From NCBI RefSeq assembly GCF_000597725.1, contig NZ_JFBL01000001.1, positions 186,001-250,000 of the forward strand: a stretch of DNA of 64,000 bases. The letters run 5' to 3'. The position numbers were made by a program, and so were the translations under genes. This stretch comes from Sulfurospirillum arcachonense DSM 9755 (GTDB taxonomy: Bacteria; Campylobacterota; Campylobacteria; Campylobacterales; Sulfurospirillaceae). The notes under the pieces were generated by a model that did no database searches, was not told the origin of the DNA, and saw only the letters and a program-made list of their open reading frames with translations. Shown here piece by piece: positions 18,262 to 28,296 of the stretch (the first letter of the stretch is position 1; the number at the start of each line of letters is the position of its first letter).

Positions 18262-18491
18262 CTTCTCAGAACTTCCTCGATTTTTCCAAGTATTTCATCT
18301 GATTCTATATCTTTGTTCATCAAATCTTCTTCAAGTTTTTCTATTTGAGAACTTTTTGCTTGATTTTGTGCTTTTAGTGTAATAACTTCTTGTCTAAGTG
18401 TTTCATTTTGTACTTTTATATCTTCAAATCTAACCAATAAGTCATTTACTTTTTCTGATAATTTATTGACGTTTACCTCTTCATTAAACAT
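18258..18491 (-). CDS. Small coiled-coil protein (77 residues)
   Basis: Almost the whole protein is a predicted coiled coil with heptad-like spacing ([19 protein letters not shown], then [12 protein letters not shown] and [13 protein letters not shown]). No membrane segment or signal peptide is present. Size and composition resemble ZapB-like or SlyX-like proteins, but this is only a structural likeness. It is divergent from uvrB, and the start codons are about 55 bases apart, so both promoters sit in a very short gap. It is coupled to the 72-residue gene. Confidence 0.7.
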   Translation of the reverse strand: MFNEEVNVNKLSEKVNDLLVRFEDIKVQNETLRQEVITLKAQNQAKSSQIEKLEEDLMNKDIESDEILGKIEEVLRR

Positions 18492-18546
18492 TATTTTTCC
18501 TCATTTTCATAACTTTGCTATAATTGTAACAAAAAAAAGTAAAGAT

Positions 18547-20523
18547 ATGGCAAAATTTGAACTAAATAGTAAATTTTCTCCCGCAGGAGACCAACCACAA
18601 GCCATAGATAAAATCTATGCATCCATAAAAAATGGCAATCAATACCAAACTTTAATAGGTGTCACAGGAAGTGGTAAAACCTTTACTATGGCTCAGATTA
18701 TTCAAAAGCTTCAAATGCCAACGCTTATCATGACTCATAACAAAACATTGGCTGCACAACTCTATAGTGAGTTTAAAGGATTTTTTCCTAAAAATCATGT
18801 TGAGTACTTCATAAGTTATTATGATTATTACCAACCTGAAGCCTATATCCCTAGAAGTGATCTGTTTATAGAAAAAGATAGTTCTATAAATGATGAACTT
18901 GAAAGACTTAGACTTTCTGCAACTACTTCACTTTTAAGTTTTGATGATGTTATTTGTGTAGCATCGGTCTCTGCAAACTACGGTTTAGGAGATCCTAGCG
19001 AATATAAAAGTATGGTACAAGCCATAGAAGTAGGACAAGAGATAAACCAAAAAACCCTCCTTTTACAACTTGTTGACATGGGATACAAAAGAAACGACAA
19101 CTTTTTTGATAGAGGTTGTTTTAGAGTAAGTGGAGATGTTATAGATATCCACCCAGCATATAACGAAGAAGAAGCTGTACGTGTAGAGTTTTTTGGTGAT
19201 GAAGTAGAATCTATATACTATTTTGAAGTATTAAGTAACCAAAAAATAAAAGATTTGAAAAAAATAGTCATTTATGCAACAAATCAGTTTATAGTTGGAC
19301 AAAACCGCCTTTCAAAAGCTACAAAATTTATAGAAGAAGAGCTTGCTACGAGATTAAACTTTTTTCAAAGTGAAGACAAACTCGTAGAATATCAACGCTT
19401 AAAAAGTAGAGTAGAGTTTGATTTAGAAATGCTTCAAGCAACGGGAGCTTGTAAAGGAGTTGAGAATTACTCAAGATATCTAACAGGAAAAAAAGAGGGA
19501 GAAACCCCTTATTCTATGTTTGATTATTTTGAAACTATTGGTAAAGAGTATCTTGTCATAGTAGATGAATCACATGTAAGCTTGCCTCAGTTTCGAGGTA
19601 TGTTTGCAGGAGATAGAAGCAGAAAAGAAGTTTTAGTAGAGTATGGATTTAGGCTTCCTAGTGCCTTAGATAATCGTCCTTTGATGTTTGATGAATTTAT
19701 AAACAAAGCTCCAAACTATCTTTTTGTCTCAGCAACCCCAAGTCCCATTGAGCTTGAACTCTCAGGAAGCAATACAGCCGAGCAAATCATAAGACCAACT
19801 GGCTTACTTGATCCAAAAGTAGAAATTCTTGATAGTGAATTTCAAGTAGAAACACTCTTTGATGAGATTAAAAAAACTATAGCAAAAAACGAGAGAGTTT
19901 TAGTCACAACGCTAACTAAAAAAATGAGTGAAGAGCTCAGTCGATACTACAGTGAACTTGGATTAAAAGTAAAGTACATGCACTCAGATACTGATGCGAT
20001 TGAGAGAAATCAAATCATAAGAAGTTTAAGACTAGGTGAATTTGATGTGTTAATAGGAATCAACCTTTTAAGAGAAGGACTTGATCTGCCTGAAGTCTCA
20101 CTCGTAGCTATTTTAGATGCAGACAAAGAAGGTTTTTTAAGAAGTAAAACTAGTCTAATTCAGACAATGGGAAGAGCTGCTAGAAATCTCAATGGTCGAG
20201 TTATTATGTTTGCAAAACGCATAACAGATTCTATGAAGTATGCAATTGAGACAACAGAAAAAAGAAGAAAAGTACAAGAAGAATTTAACAAAAAACACAA
20301 CATCACTCCACAATCTACTCTGAGAGAATTGGACAAAAATCTTAAAGTAGAAGATATGGGTGAGCTTATAAACAAAATGGATAAAAAAGATAAAATCCCA
20401 CCAAGTGAAAAGAAAAAAATATTAAAAGAGATGACAAAAGCAATGCACGAAGCTGCAAAGTCACTAGAGTTTGAAAAAGCAGCAAAATTACGAGATGATA
20501 TAGCAAAGCTCAGGAAACTTTAA
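18547..20523 (+). CDS. uvrB: Excinuclease ABC subunit B (UvrB)
   Basis: The damage-verifying helicase-like subunit of nucleotide excision repair. I choose the ATG at 18547 ([16 protein letters not shown], 658 residues) over the longer frame beginning at 18466, because UvrB proteins start here and the longer form would overlap the divergent coiled-coil gene. Motifs are Walker A ([12 protein letters not shown]), the beta-hairpin region ([15 protein letters not shown]), the DESH box and the C-terminal UVR motif ([17 protein letters not shown]) that binds UvrC. UvrD (59914-61956) and Mfd (33636-36596), which act with it, are also in the window. Confidence 0.97.
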   Translation: MAKFELNSKFSPAGDQPQAIDKIYASIKNGNQYQTLIGVTGSGKTFTMAQIIQKLQMPTLIMTHNKTLAAQLYSEFKGFFPKNHVEYFISYYDYYQPEAYIPRSDLFIEKDSSINDELERLRLSATTSLLSFDDVICVASVSANYGLGDPSEYKSMVQAIEVGQEINQKTLLLQLVDMGYKRNDNFFDRGCFRVSGDVIDIHPAYNEEEAVRVEFFGDEVESIYYFEVLSNQKIKDLKKIVIYATNQFIVGQNRLSKATKFIEEELATRLNFFQSEDKLVEYQRLKSRVEFDLEMLQATGACKGVENYSRYLTGKKEGETPYSMFDYFETIGKEYLVIVDESHVSLPQFRGMFAGDRSRKEVLVEYGFRLPSALDNRPLMFDEFINKAPNYLFVSATPSPIELELSGSNTAEQIIRPTGLLDPKVEILDSEFQVETLFDEIKKTIAKNERVLVTTLTKKMSEELSRYYSELGLKVKYMHSDTDAIERNQIIRSLRLGEFDVLIGINLLREGLDLPEVSLVAILDADKEGFLRSKTSLIQTMGRAARNLNGRVIMFAKRITDSMKYAIETTEKRRKVQEEFNKKHNITPQSTLRELDKNLKVEDMGELINKMDKKDKIPPSEKKKILKEMTKAMHEAAKSLEFEKAAKLRDDIAKLRKL

Positions 20524-20541
20524 TTTAAAGCCATCTTATGT

Positions 20542-20547
20542 TATAAT
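20542..20547 (+). promoter_or_regulatory. -10 element upstream of the small metalloprotease gene
   Basis: TATAAT lies in the 43-base gap after uvrB, 20 bases before the ATG at 20567, with AGGAG between them. The transcript leader would be very short. Confidence 0.5.
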
Positions 20548-20566
20548 AAGACCATAGGAGTTAGTT

Positions 20567-21100
20567 ATGAAAGTAGGTGGCTTTTTAAATTCGTCTTTAA
20601 CTAGGGTTTCAAATCCATATGAGCAAACTGTTGTCCAAAAAACAGCAGATGAAACAAAAGAGACTAACAAACAAGAAGAATTAACAACTTCCCAAAAATC
20701 TCTTATAGCCAGACTTCAAGCAACAGACCAAGCAGTAAGAAAACATGAAGCAGCACATATTGCTGCAGGTGGTGGTGTTATAAGAAGTGGCGCAAACTTT
20801 ATTTATCAAGAAGGTCCTGATAAAAAACAGTATGCAGTTGGAGGAGAAGTTAGTATAGATACCTCGACTGAAGCCACTCCTGAAGAGACTATTCCAAAAA
20901 TGCAATTAATAAAAACTGCTGCACTTGCCCCAAGTGATCCTAGTAGTACTGACTATCAAGTAGCTTCAACTGCAACCATGTTAGAAATGCAAGCAAGACT
21001 TGAGCTCTCACTCCAACTTAAAGAAGAATTAGCCAACAAAAATGTTTCACAATACGCCAATAATGAAAATAGTGAATCAAAGTTTTCTATTTATGCCTAA
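20567..21100 (+). CDS. Putative metalloprotease, CJM1_0395 / SprA-related family
   Basis: The 177-residue protein carries a zinc-metallopeptidase motif at residues 60-64 (RKHEAAHIAAGGG), followed by the family's glycine-rich sheet (YQEGPDKKQYAVGGEVSID) and the string DPSSTDYQVASTA. These match a small family annotated as putative metalloprotease (SprA-related, PF12118) in Campylobacterota and other Proteobacteria. It has no signal peptide, and the N-terminal 45 residues are polar and probably disordered. No substrate is known. It has its own promoter-like TATAAT and is followed by ppk. Confidence 0.8.
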   Translation: MKVGGFLNSSLTRVSNPYEQTVVQKTADETKETNKQEELTTSQKSLIARLQATDQAVRKHEAAHIAAGGGVIRSGANFIYQEGPDKKQYAVGGEVSIDTSTEATPEETIPKMQLIKTAALAPSDPSSTDYQVASTATMLEMQARLELSLQLKEELANKNVSQYANNENSESKFSIYA

Positions 21101-21141
21101 ATTTTGATAGAATACAATAAAAAATTGCAAAGGGATGCGTA

Positions 21142-23241
21142 GTGCCTAGTATAAATGACCCAAAAAATTATATCAATAGAGAATTATCGTGGTTAAGATT
21201 TAACTCAAGAGTCCTTAGTGAATCTATGAAAAAAGAGTTACCTTTACTAGAACGTTTAAAATTTTTAGCTATTTATGCAACCAATTTAGATGAGTTTTAT
21301 ATGATAAGAGTAGCTGGCCTCAAACAACTTTTTACAGCTGGAGTTATAGTAACTGGTAGTGATGAAATAACACCATTGGAACAGCTTCGTGAAATACGCT
21401 CTTACCTTTCTAAAGAAAAAGATATTTTGCAAAGCAGTTACAAATCAATAATGCAAAAACTTGAAGAAGAAAACCTTCATGTAACCAACTATAGTGACTT
21501 AAGTCGTGAGCACACAAAACTTGCTGATGATTATTTTTTCTCAAACATATTACCAGTCTCCGTACCAATCGCTGTTAATGCAACCCATCCTTTTCCACAC
21601 TTAAACAACTTAGGATTTTCCTTAGCAGTGAAGTTACAAGATGAACAAGGTTCTGGAAATTATAAATATGGGATGATTAGAATTCCAAGAGTATTACCTC
21701 GTTTTTATCAAGTATCTGATAATGTTTATGTTCCTATTGAAAGTATTGTTGAAAAACATGCTGAAGAAATTTTTCCAGGTTATAAACTTATAGCTGCAGC
21801 GGCATTTAGAATCACAAGAAATGCCGATATGGTTATTGAGGAAGAAGAAGCTGATGATTTTATGATGATCATGGAACAAGGCTTAAAACTTCGTCGTCGT
21901 GGTGCTTTTGTTCGATTAGAAATTGAAGAGAATCCTGATGAAGATTTGATGAAGTTTTTAAACTCTCATATGCAAATCTTTTCTAAAGATATATACCAAT
22001 ACAGTATCCCTTTAAATCTTGGAGCACTTTGGCAAATCATCAATAATAAAGATTTCTCTTACCTTACATTACAACCACATAATCCAAAAATATTGCCTCC
22101 GTTTAGTAAAAACGAGTCTATATTTAAAATTATATCAAAACAAGATGCCCTACTCCTTCACCCTTATGAGAGCTTTGATACCGTGACCAAACTACTAAAA
22201 GAAGCATCAAAAGACCCTAATGTAGTGTCTATTAGAACAACTCTTTATAGAGTAGAAAAAAACTCACAAATCATTCAAGCACTCATAGATGCTGCAAGTG
22301 ATGGCAAACAAGTAACTGTTATGGTTGAACTTAAAGCGAGATTTGATGAAGAAAACAACTTACACTGGGCAAAAGCACTAGAACAAGCTGGCGCTCATGT
22401 AATATACGGGATTACCGGCTTTAAGATACATGCAAAGGTAACTCAAGTGATTCGCCAAGAATCAGGTAAACTCAAATTCTATATGCATCTTGGAACGGGT
22501 AATTATAATGCAACTACTGCAAAAATTTATACCGATGTGAGCCTTCTTACATGTAAAGAAGAATTTGCAAAAGACACAACAACATTTTTTCATATCCTCT
22601 CAGGCTTTTCTAAAAACAGAAAACTAGAATGCTTAAAAATGTCACCTACACAAATAAAACCAAAACTTATCTCTCTTATCAATGCAGAAGGAAAAGCGGG
22701 AAAAGATGGTTATATCATCTTAAAAATGAACTCTTTGGTTGATACAGATGTTATAAAAGCTCTCTACAATGCTTCAAAATTAGGTGCAAAAATCGAACTG
22801 ATTATAAGAGGAATATGTTGTCTACGTCCTAATATTGAGGATCTAAGTGAAAATATAAAAGTAAAATCTATTATAGGAAAATACCTAGAACATTCTCGCG
22901 TATTTTATTTTAAAAATAATGAACCAAATATTTTTATTTCAAGTGCTGATTGTATGCCAAGAAACTTAGAGAGAAGACTTGAGCTTATGTCTCCAATATA
23001 TGAAAAATCTCTTCAAGAAAAACTTTTTGAGATGCTACAACTTCAAATTACAGACAATACCTTAAGTTGGGAACTACAAAATGATGGAGAATATAAAAAA
23101 TCTGAACGAGGAAAAGAGAAGGTAATAAATAACCATATTATCTTAGAAGAGTATATAAATAAAATATATAAAACAATGAAAAAAGATACAACCTCAAGTA
23201 AAGCTGAAAATTTAGCGAGAAAACTGTTTAAAGAAAGTTAG
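21142..23241 (+). CDS. ppk1: Polyphosphate kinase 1
   Basis: It makes long-chain polyphosphate from ATP and is linked to stress survival and motility in related bacteria. The start is GTG at 21142 ([18 protein letters not shown]), after AAAGGG. The two catalytic His residues are visible: His430 (FKIHAK), the autophosphorylated one, and His584 (EHSRVFYF). [10 protein letters not shown] at the N-terminus is a family hallmark. At 699 residues it is normal length. A TAGAAT -10 with an upstream TG lies at 21108-21113. One TACATGTA copy is at 22548 (LLTCKEE). Confidence 0.97.
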   Translation: MPSINDPKNYINRELSWLRFNSRVLSESMKKELPLLERLKFLAIYATNLDEFYMIRVAGLKQLFTAGVIVTGSDEITPLEQLREIRSYLSKEKDILQSSYKSIMQKLEEENLHVTNYSDLSREHTKLADDYFFSNILPVSVPIAVNATHPFPHLNNLGFSLAVKLQDEQGSGNYKYGMIRIPRVLPRFYQVSDNVYVPIESIVEKHAEEIFPGYKLIAAAAFRITRNADMVIEEEEADDFMMIMEQGLKLRRRGAFVRLEIEENPDEDLMKFLNSHMQIFSKDIYQYSIPLNLGALWQIINNKDFSYLTLQPHNPKILPPFSKNESIFKIISKQDALLLHPYESFDTVTKLLKEASKDPNVVSIRTTLYRVEKNSQIIQALIDAASDGKQVTVMVELKARFDEENNLHWAKALEQAGAHVIYGITGFKIHAKVTQVIRQESGKLKFYMHLGTGNYNATTAKIYTDVSLLTCKEEFAKDTTTFFHILSGFSKNRKLECLKMSPTQIKPKLISLINAEGKAGKDGYIILKMNSLVDTDVIKALYNASKLGAKIELIIRGICCLRPNIEDLSENIKVKSIIGKYLEHSRVFYFKNNEPNIFISSADCMPRNLERRLELMSPIYEKSLQEKLFEMLQLQITDNTLSWELQNDGEYKKSERGKEKVINNHIILEEYINKIYKTMKKDTTSSKAENLARKLFKES

Positions 23242-23250
23242 GATATTATT

Positions 23251-23787
23251 ATGATAATGAAGTTTGAAGAAAATTATCCTGTAATAAATAAGAGTGTATT
23301 TACTGCACAAAGTGCTGATATCATAGGCGATGTAAGTATTGATGAAGATAGTTCTATCTGGTTTGGTTGTGTTGTTCGTGCAGACATACACCACATAAAG
23401 ATTGGAAAACGCTCTAATATTCAAGATTTAAGTATGCTCCATGTTACACACTTTACAAAAGAAGATAAAAGTGATGGAAATCCAACCATTATAGGTGATG
23501 ATGTTACTATTGGACATAGAGTAATGCTTCATGGTTGTGAAATAAAAAATGCTTGTCTGATTGGTATGAGTGCAACTATACTTGATGGTGCTGTTATAGG
23601 AGAAGAATCTATTGTAGGAGCTAATTCTCTTGTGACAAAAGATAAAGAGTTCCCTCCAAGATCACTTATCATGGGAAGCCCTGCAAAAGTAATAAGACAA
23701 TTAAATCAAGATGAAATATCTTTTTTATACCAATCAGCAAAAAACTATGTCGAATATAAAAATCGATATTTAAAAAACATGTTATAA
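23251..23787 (+). CDS. Gamma-carbonic-anhydrase-like hexapeptide-repeat protein (YrdA/PaaY family)
   Basis: A 178-residue left-handed beta-helix protein with repeating hexapeptides (VFTAQSADIIGDVSIDEDSSIWFG, split by turns) and a short C-terminal helix. The three metal-binding His of the family are present in the HHIKIG, MLHVTH and TIGHRVMLHG regions. The family includes true gamma carbonic anhydrases and close relatives without proven activity, so carbonic anhydrase is only possible. It lies 9 bases after ppk and is probably cotranscribed. Two ATG codons compete for the start (23251 and 23257). AGGA at about 23241 fits either. Confidence 0.85.
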   Translation: MIMKFEENYPVINKSVFTAQSADIIGDVSIDEDSSIWFGCVVRADIHHIKIGKRSNIQDLSMLHVTHFTKEDKSDGNPTIIGDDVTIGHRVMLHGCEIKNACLIGMSATILDGAVIGEESIVGANSLVTKDKEFPPRSLIMGSPAKVIRQLNQDEISFLYQSAKNYVEYKNRYLKNML

Positions 23788-23788
23788 T
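23783..23788 (+). promoter_or_regulatory. -10 element for the first Sel1-like gene
   Basis: TATAAT overlaps the stop codon of the preceding gene and stands 31 bases before the TTG start at 23819. ATAGGAG is the ribosome site. Confidence 0.5.
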
Positions 23789-23818
23789 CAATTTTTTTAC
23801 AATAATAGGAGTTTATTC

Positions 23819-24238
23819 TTGAGATATATAATTTTATTTTTGATTGTCCTTTCAACTTTACTTCAAGCAAATAATTTTACTAAAGGTATGCGAGCATATA
23901 AAAAAGGTGATTTTGATCAAGCAAAAAATCTCTTTGAATTGGCACAGACAAAAGACAGGGTACTACATGCTCATTATATGCTAGGAAGAATGTATCTTTA
24001 TGGACAAGGTGTAAAAGCTGATACTACTAAAGCAATTAAACTATTAACAGAAGCTTTTGATGCTGGGAATATTCCAGCTGGTTGCTACATAAGTGAAGCT
24101 TATATGAAAGAAGGAATCCATTCTGCTTTGTTGGCTGAAGGGTTAGTAGCTGGGCTTAGAAAAAAAGTACCTTATTGTAAAACAGTTTTTGAAAAATACA
24201 AGACTTACTCTTTTCCTGCAGAATTTCATTATAACTAA
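23819..24238 (+). CDS. Secreted Sel1-like repeat protein, paralogue 1
   Basis: TTG start at 23819. A signal peptide covers about residues 1-17 (LIVLSTLLQA). The rest holds about two Sel1/TPR-type helical repeats (GMRAYKKGDFDQAKNLFELA and MYLYGQGVKADTTKAIKLLTEA), which usually bind other proteins in the periplasm. Two Cys (AGCY and PYCK) are shared with the next paralogue and could form a disulfide. Function is unknown. The downstream paralogue has the same start type, signal end (LLQANNFT) and repeat layout, so the pair is a tandem duplication. Confidence 0.8.
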   Translation: MRYIILFLIVLSTLLQANNFTKGMRAYKKGDFDQAKNLFELAQTKDRVLHAHYMLGRMYLYGQGVKADTTKAIKLLTEAFDAGNIPAGCYISEAYMKEGIHSALLAEGLVAGLRKKVPYCKTVFEKYKTYSFPAEFHYN

Positions 24239-24344
24239 GTATTCTTTTCTAAAGTTGTAGTTTTTAGCTAAATATATTGTTAAATTAATTTTTTGTGCTA
24301 TAAAGTCAATCTATGAGAAAGTAACTCTAGTTTATAAATCAACT

Positions 24345-24384
24345 GATAATGATATATATTATAAAAATAAATATATGGTATAAT
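24345..24384 (+). promoter_or_regulatory. Putative Fur box and -10 element of the second Sel1-like gene
   Basis: Positions 24345-24363 (GATAATGATATATATTATA) match the 19-base Fur consensus at 15 of 19 positions, with an unbroken first half. A TATAAT -10 follows at 24379-24384, so the box covers the -35 region. The paralogue upstream has no such box. The remainder of the 177-base gap is AT-rich with nothing else I can name. Confidence 0.6.
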
Positions 24385-24415
24385 CCTTTTTTAATTAAAT
24401 AAATAGGGAGTTTTT

Positions 24416-24817
24416 TTGATAAAACTTACAATTTTAACTTTAGTAGTAAGTTCCGTATTACTTCAAGCGAATAATTTTACTGATGGAATGAGAGCCTATA
24501 GAAAAGCAGATTACGATAAAGCAAAAGTATTTTTTGAACTAGCTTTAGAAAAAGATAAGGTATATAATGCAAGTCACTTATTGGGTAAAATGTATCTAAA
24601 TGGCAATGGTGTTGAACAAGATATTGATAAATCTATTAAGTATTTTGAGTTTGCTCACAAACAAGGGAATATAATCGCTGGTTGTTATGCAAGCAAAGCT
24701 TATATGGAAAAAGGAATATACAACTGGGGTATACTTGAAAATGGTTTAATACGTGGTCTTAAACATAAAACAAAATACTGCTTTAAAGTTGTAGATATTT
24801 GGATGAATAACAACTAA
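24416..24817 (+). CDS. Secreted Sel1-like repeat protein, paralogue 2 (possibly Fur-regulated)
   Basis: TTG start at 24416 after AGGGAG. It has a signal peptide (LTLVVSSVLLQA) and two Sel1/TPR-like repeats (GMRAYRKADYDKAKVFFELAL and MYLNGNGVEQDIDKSIKYFEFA). It keeps the same two Cys sites as paralogue 1 (AGCYASKAYM and KYCFKV). About half of its residues match the neighbour. A strong Fur-box-like sequence upstream suggests that only this copy answers to iron, so the two copies may have split in regulation. Its 3' end overlaps the converging exonuclease gene by 4 bases. No function is known. Confidence 0.8.
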   Translation: MIKLTILTLVVSSVLLQANNFTDGMRAYRKADYDKAKVFFELALEKDKVYNASHLLGKMYLNGNGVEQDIDKSIKYFEFAHKQGNIIAGCYASKAYMEKGIYNWGILENGLIRGLKHKTKYCFKVVDIWMNNN

Positions 24818-25602
24818 TTTTCTTTTTTCTTTCTTTTTTTAGGATTAGGTTTCGCAAACTTTACTAAATCTTCTGTAGTTATAATTGAACTTGGAAGATT
24901 TTGAAGACTTTTTTTAAAAACGATACTTGCTGCATACGCATCTGAATATGCACGATGATGTTGTGTTATCTCAATATCTAACTCTTTTATTAAAAATCCT
25001 AATCCATATTTTTCTGAAGTTATAGTTTTTTTCGCTAAATCTATAGTACATATTTTTCTATTTAACAATGGTCCAAAACCAGCTTCTTCCATAGAATAAG
25101 ATATAAAATTATAATCAAAATTTACATTATGCGCTACAAAAACTGCATCTTTTAAAAAAAGTCTAAACTTAGCCAAAGTATCTTTAAGAGATGGAGCATC
25201 TTTTACATCATCTAAAGTAATATTGGTAAGATGTACTATATTTTCTGGTATTTCATCTGCTTTTACAAAAGTTTCAAACTTATCTATAACTTTACCATTT
25301 TCTATCATAGCAGCACCAATTTCAATAATTTGAGCACTGCTTGGCTTACTTCCATTTGTTTCAATATCAACAATACAAAATTTTTGTTTTTCTATAGGTG
25401 TAAAAGTGGTTTCTAAAGCCATTAAATTATTGTTTAATTCTACAAATGGTACACCCAATAATCGAAGATTTTCTAAACTTTCACTAACTGTCTCAAAATC
25501 ATAATTTTCTAACTCTTTAATTTTTTTAAATTTAGCTCTACATTCACAAAAAGGTTGTGGATTCTCTGTCATTTTTTGTATCAATTTATCAAAATTTCTC
25601 AA
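24814..25602 (-). CDS. DEDDh-type 3'-5' exonuclease (DnaQ-like)
   Basis: A 262-residue protein with a winged-helix-like N-terminal part (about 1-70) and a DnaQ-fold exonuclease domain. The acidic metal sites are DxE (CIVDIETNG), the middle Asp (HNVNFDYNF) and the C-terminal H-x4-D (HHRAYSDAYAA). It could be the proofreading epsilon subunit of DNA polymerase III or a related repair or RNA exonuclease. The N-terminal extension is longer than in E. coli DnaQ. The start overlaps the end of trpF by 4 bases, so it is the last gene of an rpe-trpF-exonuclease unit. Confidence 0.88.
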   Translation of the reverse strand: MRNFDKLIQKMTENPQPFCECRAKFKKIKELENYDFETVSESLENLRLLGVPFVELNNNLMALETTFTPIEKQKFCIVDIETNGSKPSSAQIIEIGAAMIENGKVIDKFETFVKADEIPENIVHLTNITLDDVKDAPSLKDTLAKFRLFLKDAVFVAHNVNFDYNFISYSMEEAGFGPLLNRKICTIDLAKKTITSEKYGLGFLIKELDIEITQHHRAYSDAYAASIVFKKSLQNLPSSIITTEDLVKFAKPNPKKRKKKEN

Positions 25603-26189
25603 TTTTTTGCTCTTTTTAAAAACTCTTCTATTTTTTTACAATCTTTTTTACCTTTTGTTAATTCAACCCCACTACTAACATCTAAACCATAGAAATTCAA
25701 ACCTTTTACCTCTTCAATATTTTCTGCATTAAGTCCACCAGCTAAAATAATTTTAGAACAATCAACTCCATCAAACCAACTTATATCTACTCGTTTTCCT
25801 TCTCCACCATAACTCTGTACAAAAGCATCTACAATAACGTATTTATCATTTAACTTGAGAATATCTTCTTTACATGTAGCTCGTATTACTTGCAGGTACG
25901 GTAACTCAAGTTGTGTATATAAACTTTCATCTGCTTCAAAATGTATTTGAGCTAAACTCATATGAGAATCTTTACATATAGTGTTTATTTCTGTAGCCGT
26001 CTTATTAACAAAAAGCCCTACTCTTTCTATAAAAGGAGGTAATTGTTGGACTATTTCTAAAGCTTTTTTAGGTTCAATATATCTAGAAGATTTTTCATAA
26101 AAAACAAAACCTAGAGCATTTGCACCATATTCGATTGCACACAGTGCATCTTTTAAATTAGTAATACCACAAATTTTAACTCTTGTCAT
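25599..26189 (-). CDS. trpF: Phosphoribosylanthranilate isomerase
   Basis: It isomerises N-(5'-phosphoribosyl)anthranilate in tryptophan synthesis. The TIM barrel shows the catalytic Cys region (VKICGIT), the catalytic Asp strand (VIVDAFVQ) and the phosphate-binding loops (LAGGLNAENI and DVSSGVE). Length 196 is normal. No other trp gene is nearby. It sits between rpe (1-base gap) and the exonuclease (4-base overlap), so it is probably expressed with them and not with the trp operon. One TACATGTA copy (25871) encodes IRATCKED. Confidence 0.96.
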   Translation of the reverse strand: MTRVKICGITNLKDALCAIEYGANALGFVFYEKSSRYIEPKKALEIVQQLPPFIERVGLFVNKTATEINTICKDSHMSLAQIHFEADESLYTQLELPYLQVIRATCKEDILKLNDKYVIVDAFVQSYGGEGKRVDISWFDGVDCSKIILAGGLNAENIEEVKGLNFYGLDVSSGVELTKGKKDCKKIEEFLKRAKN

Positions 26190-26190
26190 T

Positions 26191-26829
26191 CTATTTTAAA
26201 CTACTTATTGCATTTTTATATGAAGAGTTTGAAAAAACATAATTACCAGCAACTACAATATCAACACCAGCATACTCAAGGTCTTTTACATTTTTATCAT
26301 TGACTCCACCATCAACTTCAATAAGAGTATTTAGATTTTTTGCATTTATCATCGCTTTTAATTTTCTTGCTTTTTCTATTACTGAAGTAATAAACTTTTG
26401 GCCACCAAAACCAGGATTAACGCTCATTAAAAGTACCATATCTAAATCTTCTAAAAGATATTCTATTGCTTCAGGAGGCGTGTGAGGATTTAAAACAATA
26501 GCAGGTTTTATACCATAACTTCTAATTTTTTGAATAAGTCTATGAGGATGTTTTTCTTCTTCTATATGAAATGAAATATACTCTGGTTTAAAAGGAGCAA
26601 ACAGATCAACAAAAAAAGAGTTATTTTCAACCATCAAATGAATATCAAGTGGTTTTGTAGCTGCAGCAGCTACTGACTTTACAACGACTGGTCCTATAGT
26701 ATGATTTGGAACAAAATGACCGTCCATAACATCTACATGAACAAAATCACATCCACCTTCACATATACTTTTTATCTCTTCATTCAACTTTCCAAAATCA
26801 GCAGAAAGTATACTTGGTGCTATTAGCAT
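26191..26829 (-). CDS. rpe: Ribulose-phosphate 3-epimerase
   Basis: It interconverts ribulose 5-phosphate and xylulose 5-phosphate in the pentose phosphate and Calvin-type pathways. The TIM barrel shows IAPSILSADF at the start, metal-binding DVMDGHFVPNHTIG, phosphate-binding VNPGFGGQKFI and VDGGVNDKN. Length 212 is normal. It heads the short unit with trpF and the exonuclease. The 78-base gap to the CheX-like gene upstream is AT-rich and probably holds its promoter. Confidence 0.97.
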   Translation of the reverse strand: MLIAPSILSADFGKLNEEIKSICEGGCDFVHVDVMDGHFVPNHTIGPVVVKSVAAAATKPLDIHLMVENNSFFVDLFAPFKPEYISFHIEEEKHPHRLIQKIRSYGIKPAIVLNPHTPPEAIEYLLEDLDMVLLMSVNPGFGGQKFITSVIEKARKLKAMINAKNLNTLIEVDGGVNDKNVKDLEYAGVDIVVAGNYVFSNSSYKNAISSLK

Positions 26830-26907
26830 TTATTACCTTTTCATTTTATTTCTTTTTGAACTTATGAAGCTCAATTTATATATTACATAACATTATTGTT
26901 ACTCTAT

Positions 26908-28293
26908 CTATCTTGTTAAAAATAGTGTCAAATTTTTTCCATCAACATTTAAATTAACTTGTGCACCACGAACATCATGCTGAGATGCAATAATATCTTT
27001 GACACTATCAAAAGTTCTTGGCATTGTTAAATCAATTTTAATGCTTTTTTTAAGTAATTGCTGAGAAATTTTTTCACCAATTATATATATAAATTCACTT
27101 AATGCATCTATGACATCAGCCTCTGTACTATCTTCTTCGAGAAGTATTTTACAAACTTCTTTAACAATATTTTTGTCAAAAAGTAAAAGTAAAATTCCTC
27201 CAATATCTCCATAAAAACCTATTGAAACAGTTAACATATCCTCTTTATTGGATATTTCTAAAGGCTGAACTTTAATGTATTCTTTTTTTGTATTATAACC
27301 TGAAAGTACTTCAATAATCTTTACAACTTCTTGTATTGTAACCGGTAAAATAGCAATAAGATTTTTTGTTATTCCTAAACTTTTTTTAGCAACACTTGAA
27401 TTTTTATTAGCTTCATTTAGAAGTTCCTCATCATCAAAAAGGCTTTTTAAAGAAGGATATATAAGAACACCTGAATCTTCTAAATCATTTCTTAATTTTT
27501 GAGTAATTTTTCTATTATTCAGTCCTGTAATAACTATCGATGCTCCATATTCTGCCCCTGCTGTTGAGAGTTTTGATATAAAGTTAACACCATGTACATT
27601 AATTGATGAAACTTTTTCTGCATCAAATAAAAAAAGTTTAAATCCTATTTTTAAAGAGTTAATTTGATATTGCATATCAAAACTCTTTGCTATATCTGAA
27701 TCAACAAAACCTTTTAAAGTATATATTATTACATTATCTTTTATATATACCGTTGGTGTTTTATCCAATTTTCCAAGATACGAATTTTCTATAACAAATT
27801 CTGCTTCTTGTTTTTTTACTAGCAAATCACTCATATCTTTTGCTATAACTGGAGTAAAACCTCTTTCATACAATTCTATTGTTAATTGATTTTTTTGCTC
27901 ATTTTTTTCACTAAAAACAACTATTTTTTTCTCTTTTGGATTCTTTAAATTATCTCCTACAAAAAGCATAACAATTTCAGAAGTATCAAAAAGCGAAAAA
28001 TTCACATTCTTAGGAAACATATCTAAAATCATCTTGTATTTTTTACTATCATAATCGCAAAAACCAACAATTGTTCCACATTTTTCTCTGACTCGTTGTA
28101 AAGATTCTATTAAAAGCGTAATTCCTTTTTTATTAAAAAAAACTACTTTTTTTAATGAGATAAATGCTCCTTCTTGTTTAGTTTGTATTAAAAAGTCAAT
28201 ATCTGCAGGATTAATAATATCAATAGCATTTTCACCATCTAAAAATCCCATTGGTGAAAAAAAGGCAACTTTTTGTTTAACAACTGGTTTCAT
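26908..28293 (-). CDS. Multi-domain protein with STAS-like segments and a C-terminal CheX-like domain
   Basis: A 461-residue soluble protein. The first 280 residues show two segments that look like STAS/anti-sigma-antagonist folds (for example VFFNKKGITLLIESLQR and LFLFDAEKVSSINVHGVNFI). The last 160 residues resemble the CheX/CheC phosphatase fold (VSIGFYGDIGGILLLLFD, then ALSEFIYIIGEKISQQL, and a proline strand DLTMPRTFDS). In active CheX the helix carries E-x2-N; here the Asn position is Tyr (SEFIY), so phosphatase activity may be lost. It lies 3 bases after an HDOD protein gene, and the two are probably coexpressed signalling components. Confidence 0.7.
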   Translation of the reverse strand: MKPVVKQKVAFFSPMGFLDGENAIDIINPADIDFLIQTKQEGAFISLKKVVFFNKKGITLLIESLQRVREKCGTIVGFCDYDSKKYKMILDMFPKNVNFSLFDTSEIVMLFVGDNLKNPKEKKIVVFSEKNEQKNQLTIELYERGFTPVIAKDMSDLLVKKQEAEFVIENSYLGKLDKTPTVYIKDNVIIYTLKGFVDSDIAKSFDMQYQINSLKIGFKLFLFDAEKVSSINVHGVNFISKLSTAGAEYGASIVITGLNNRKITQKLRNDLEDSGVLIYPSLKSLFDDEELLNEANKNSSVAKKSLGITKNLIAILPVTIQEVVKIIEVLSGYNTKKEYIKVQPLEISNKEDMLTVSIGFYGDIGGILLLLFDKNIVKEVCKILLEEDSTEADVIDALSEFIYIIGEKISQQLLKKSIKIDLTMPRTFDSVKDIIASQHDVRGAQVNLNVDGKNLTLFLTR

Positions 28294-28296
28294 ATA

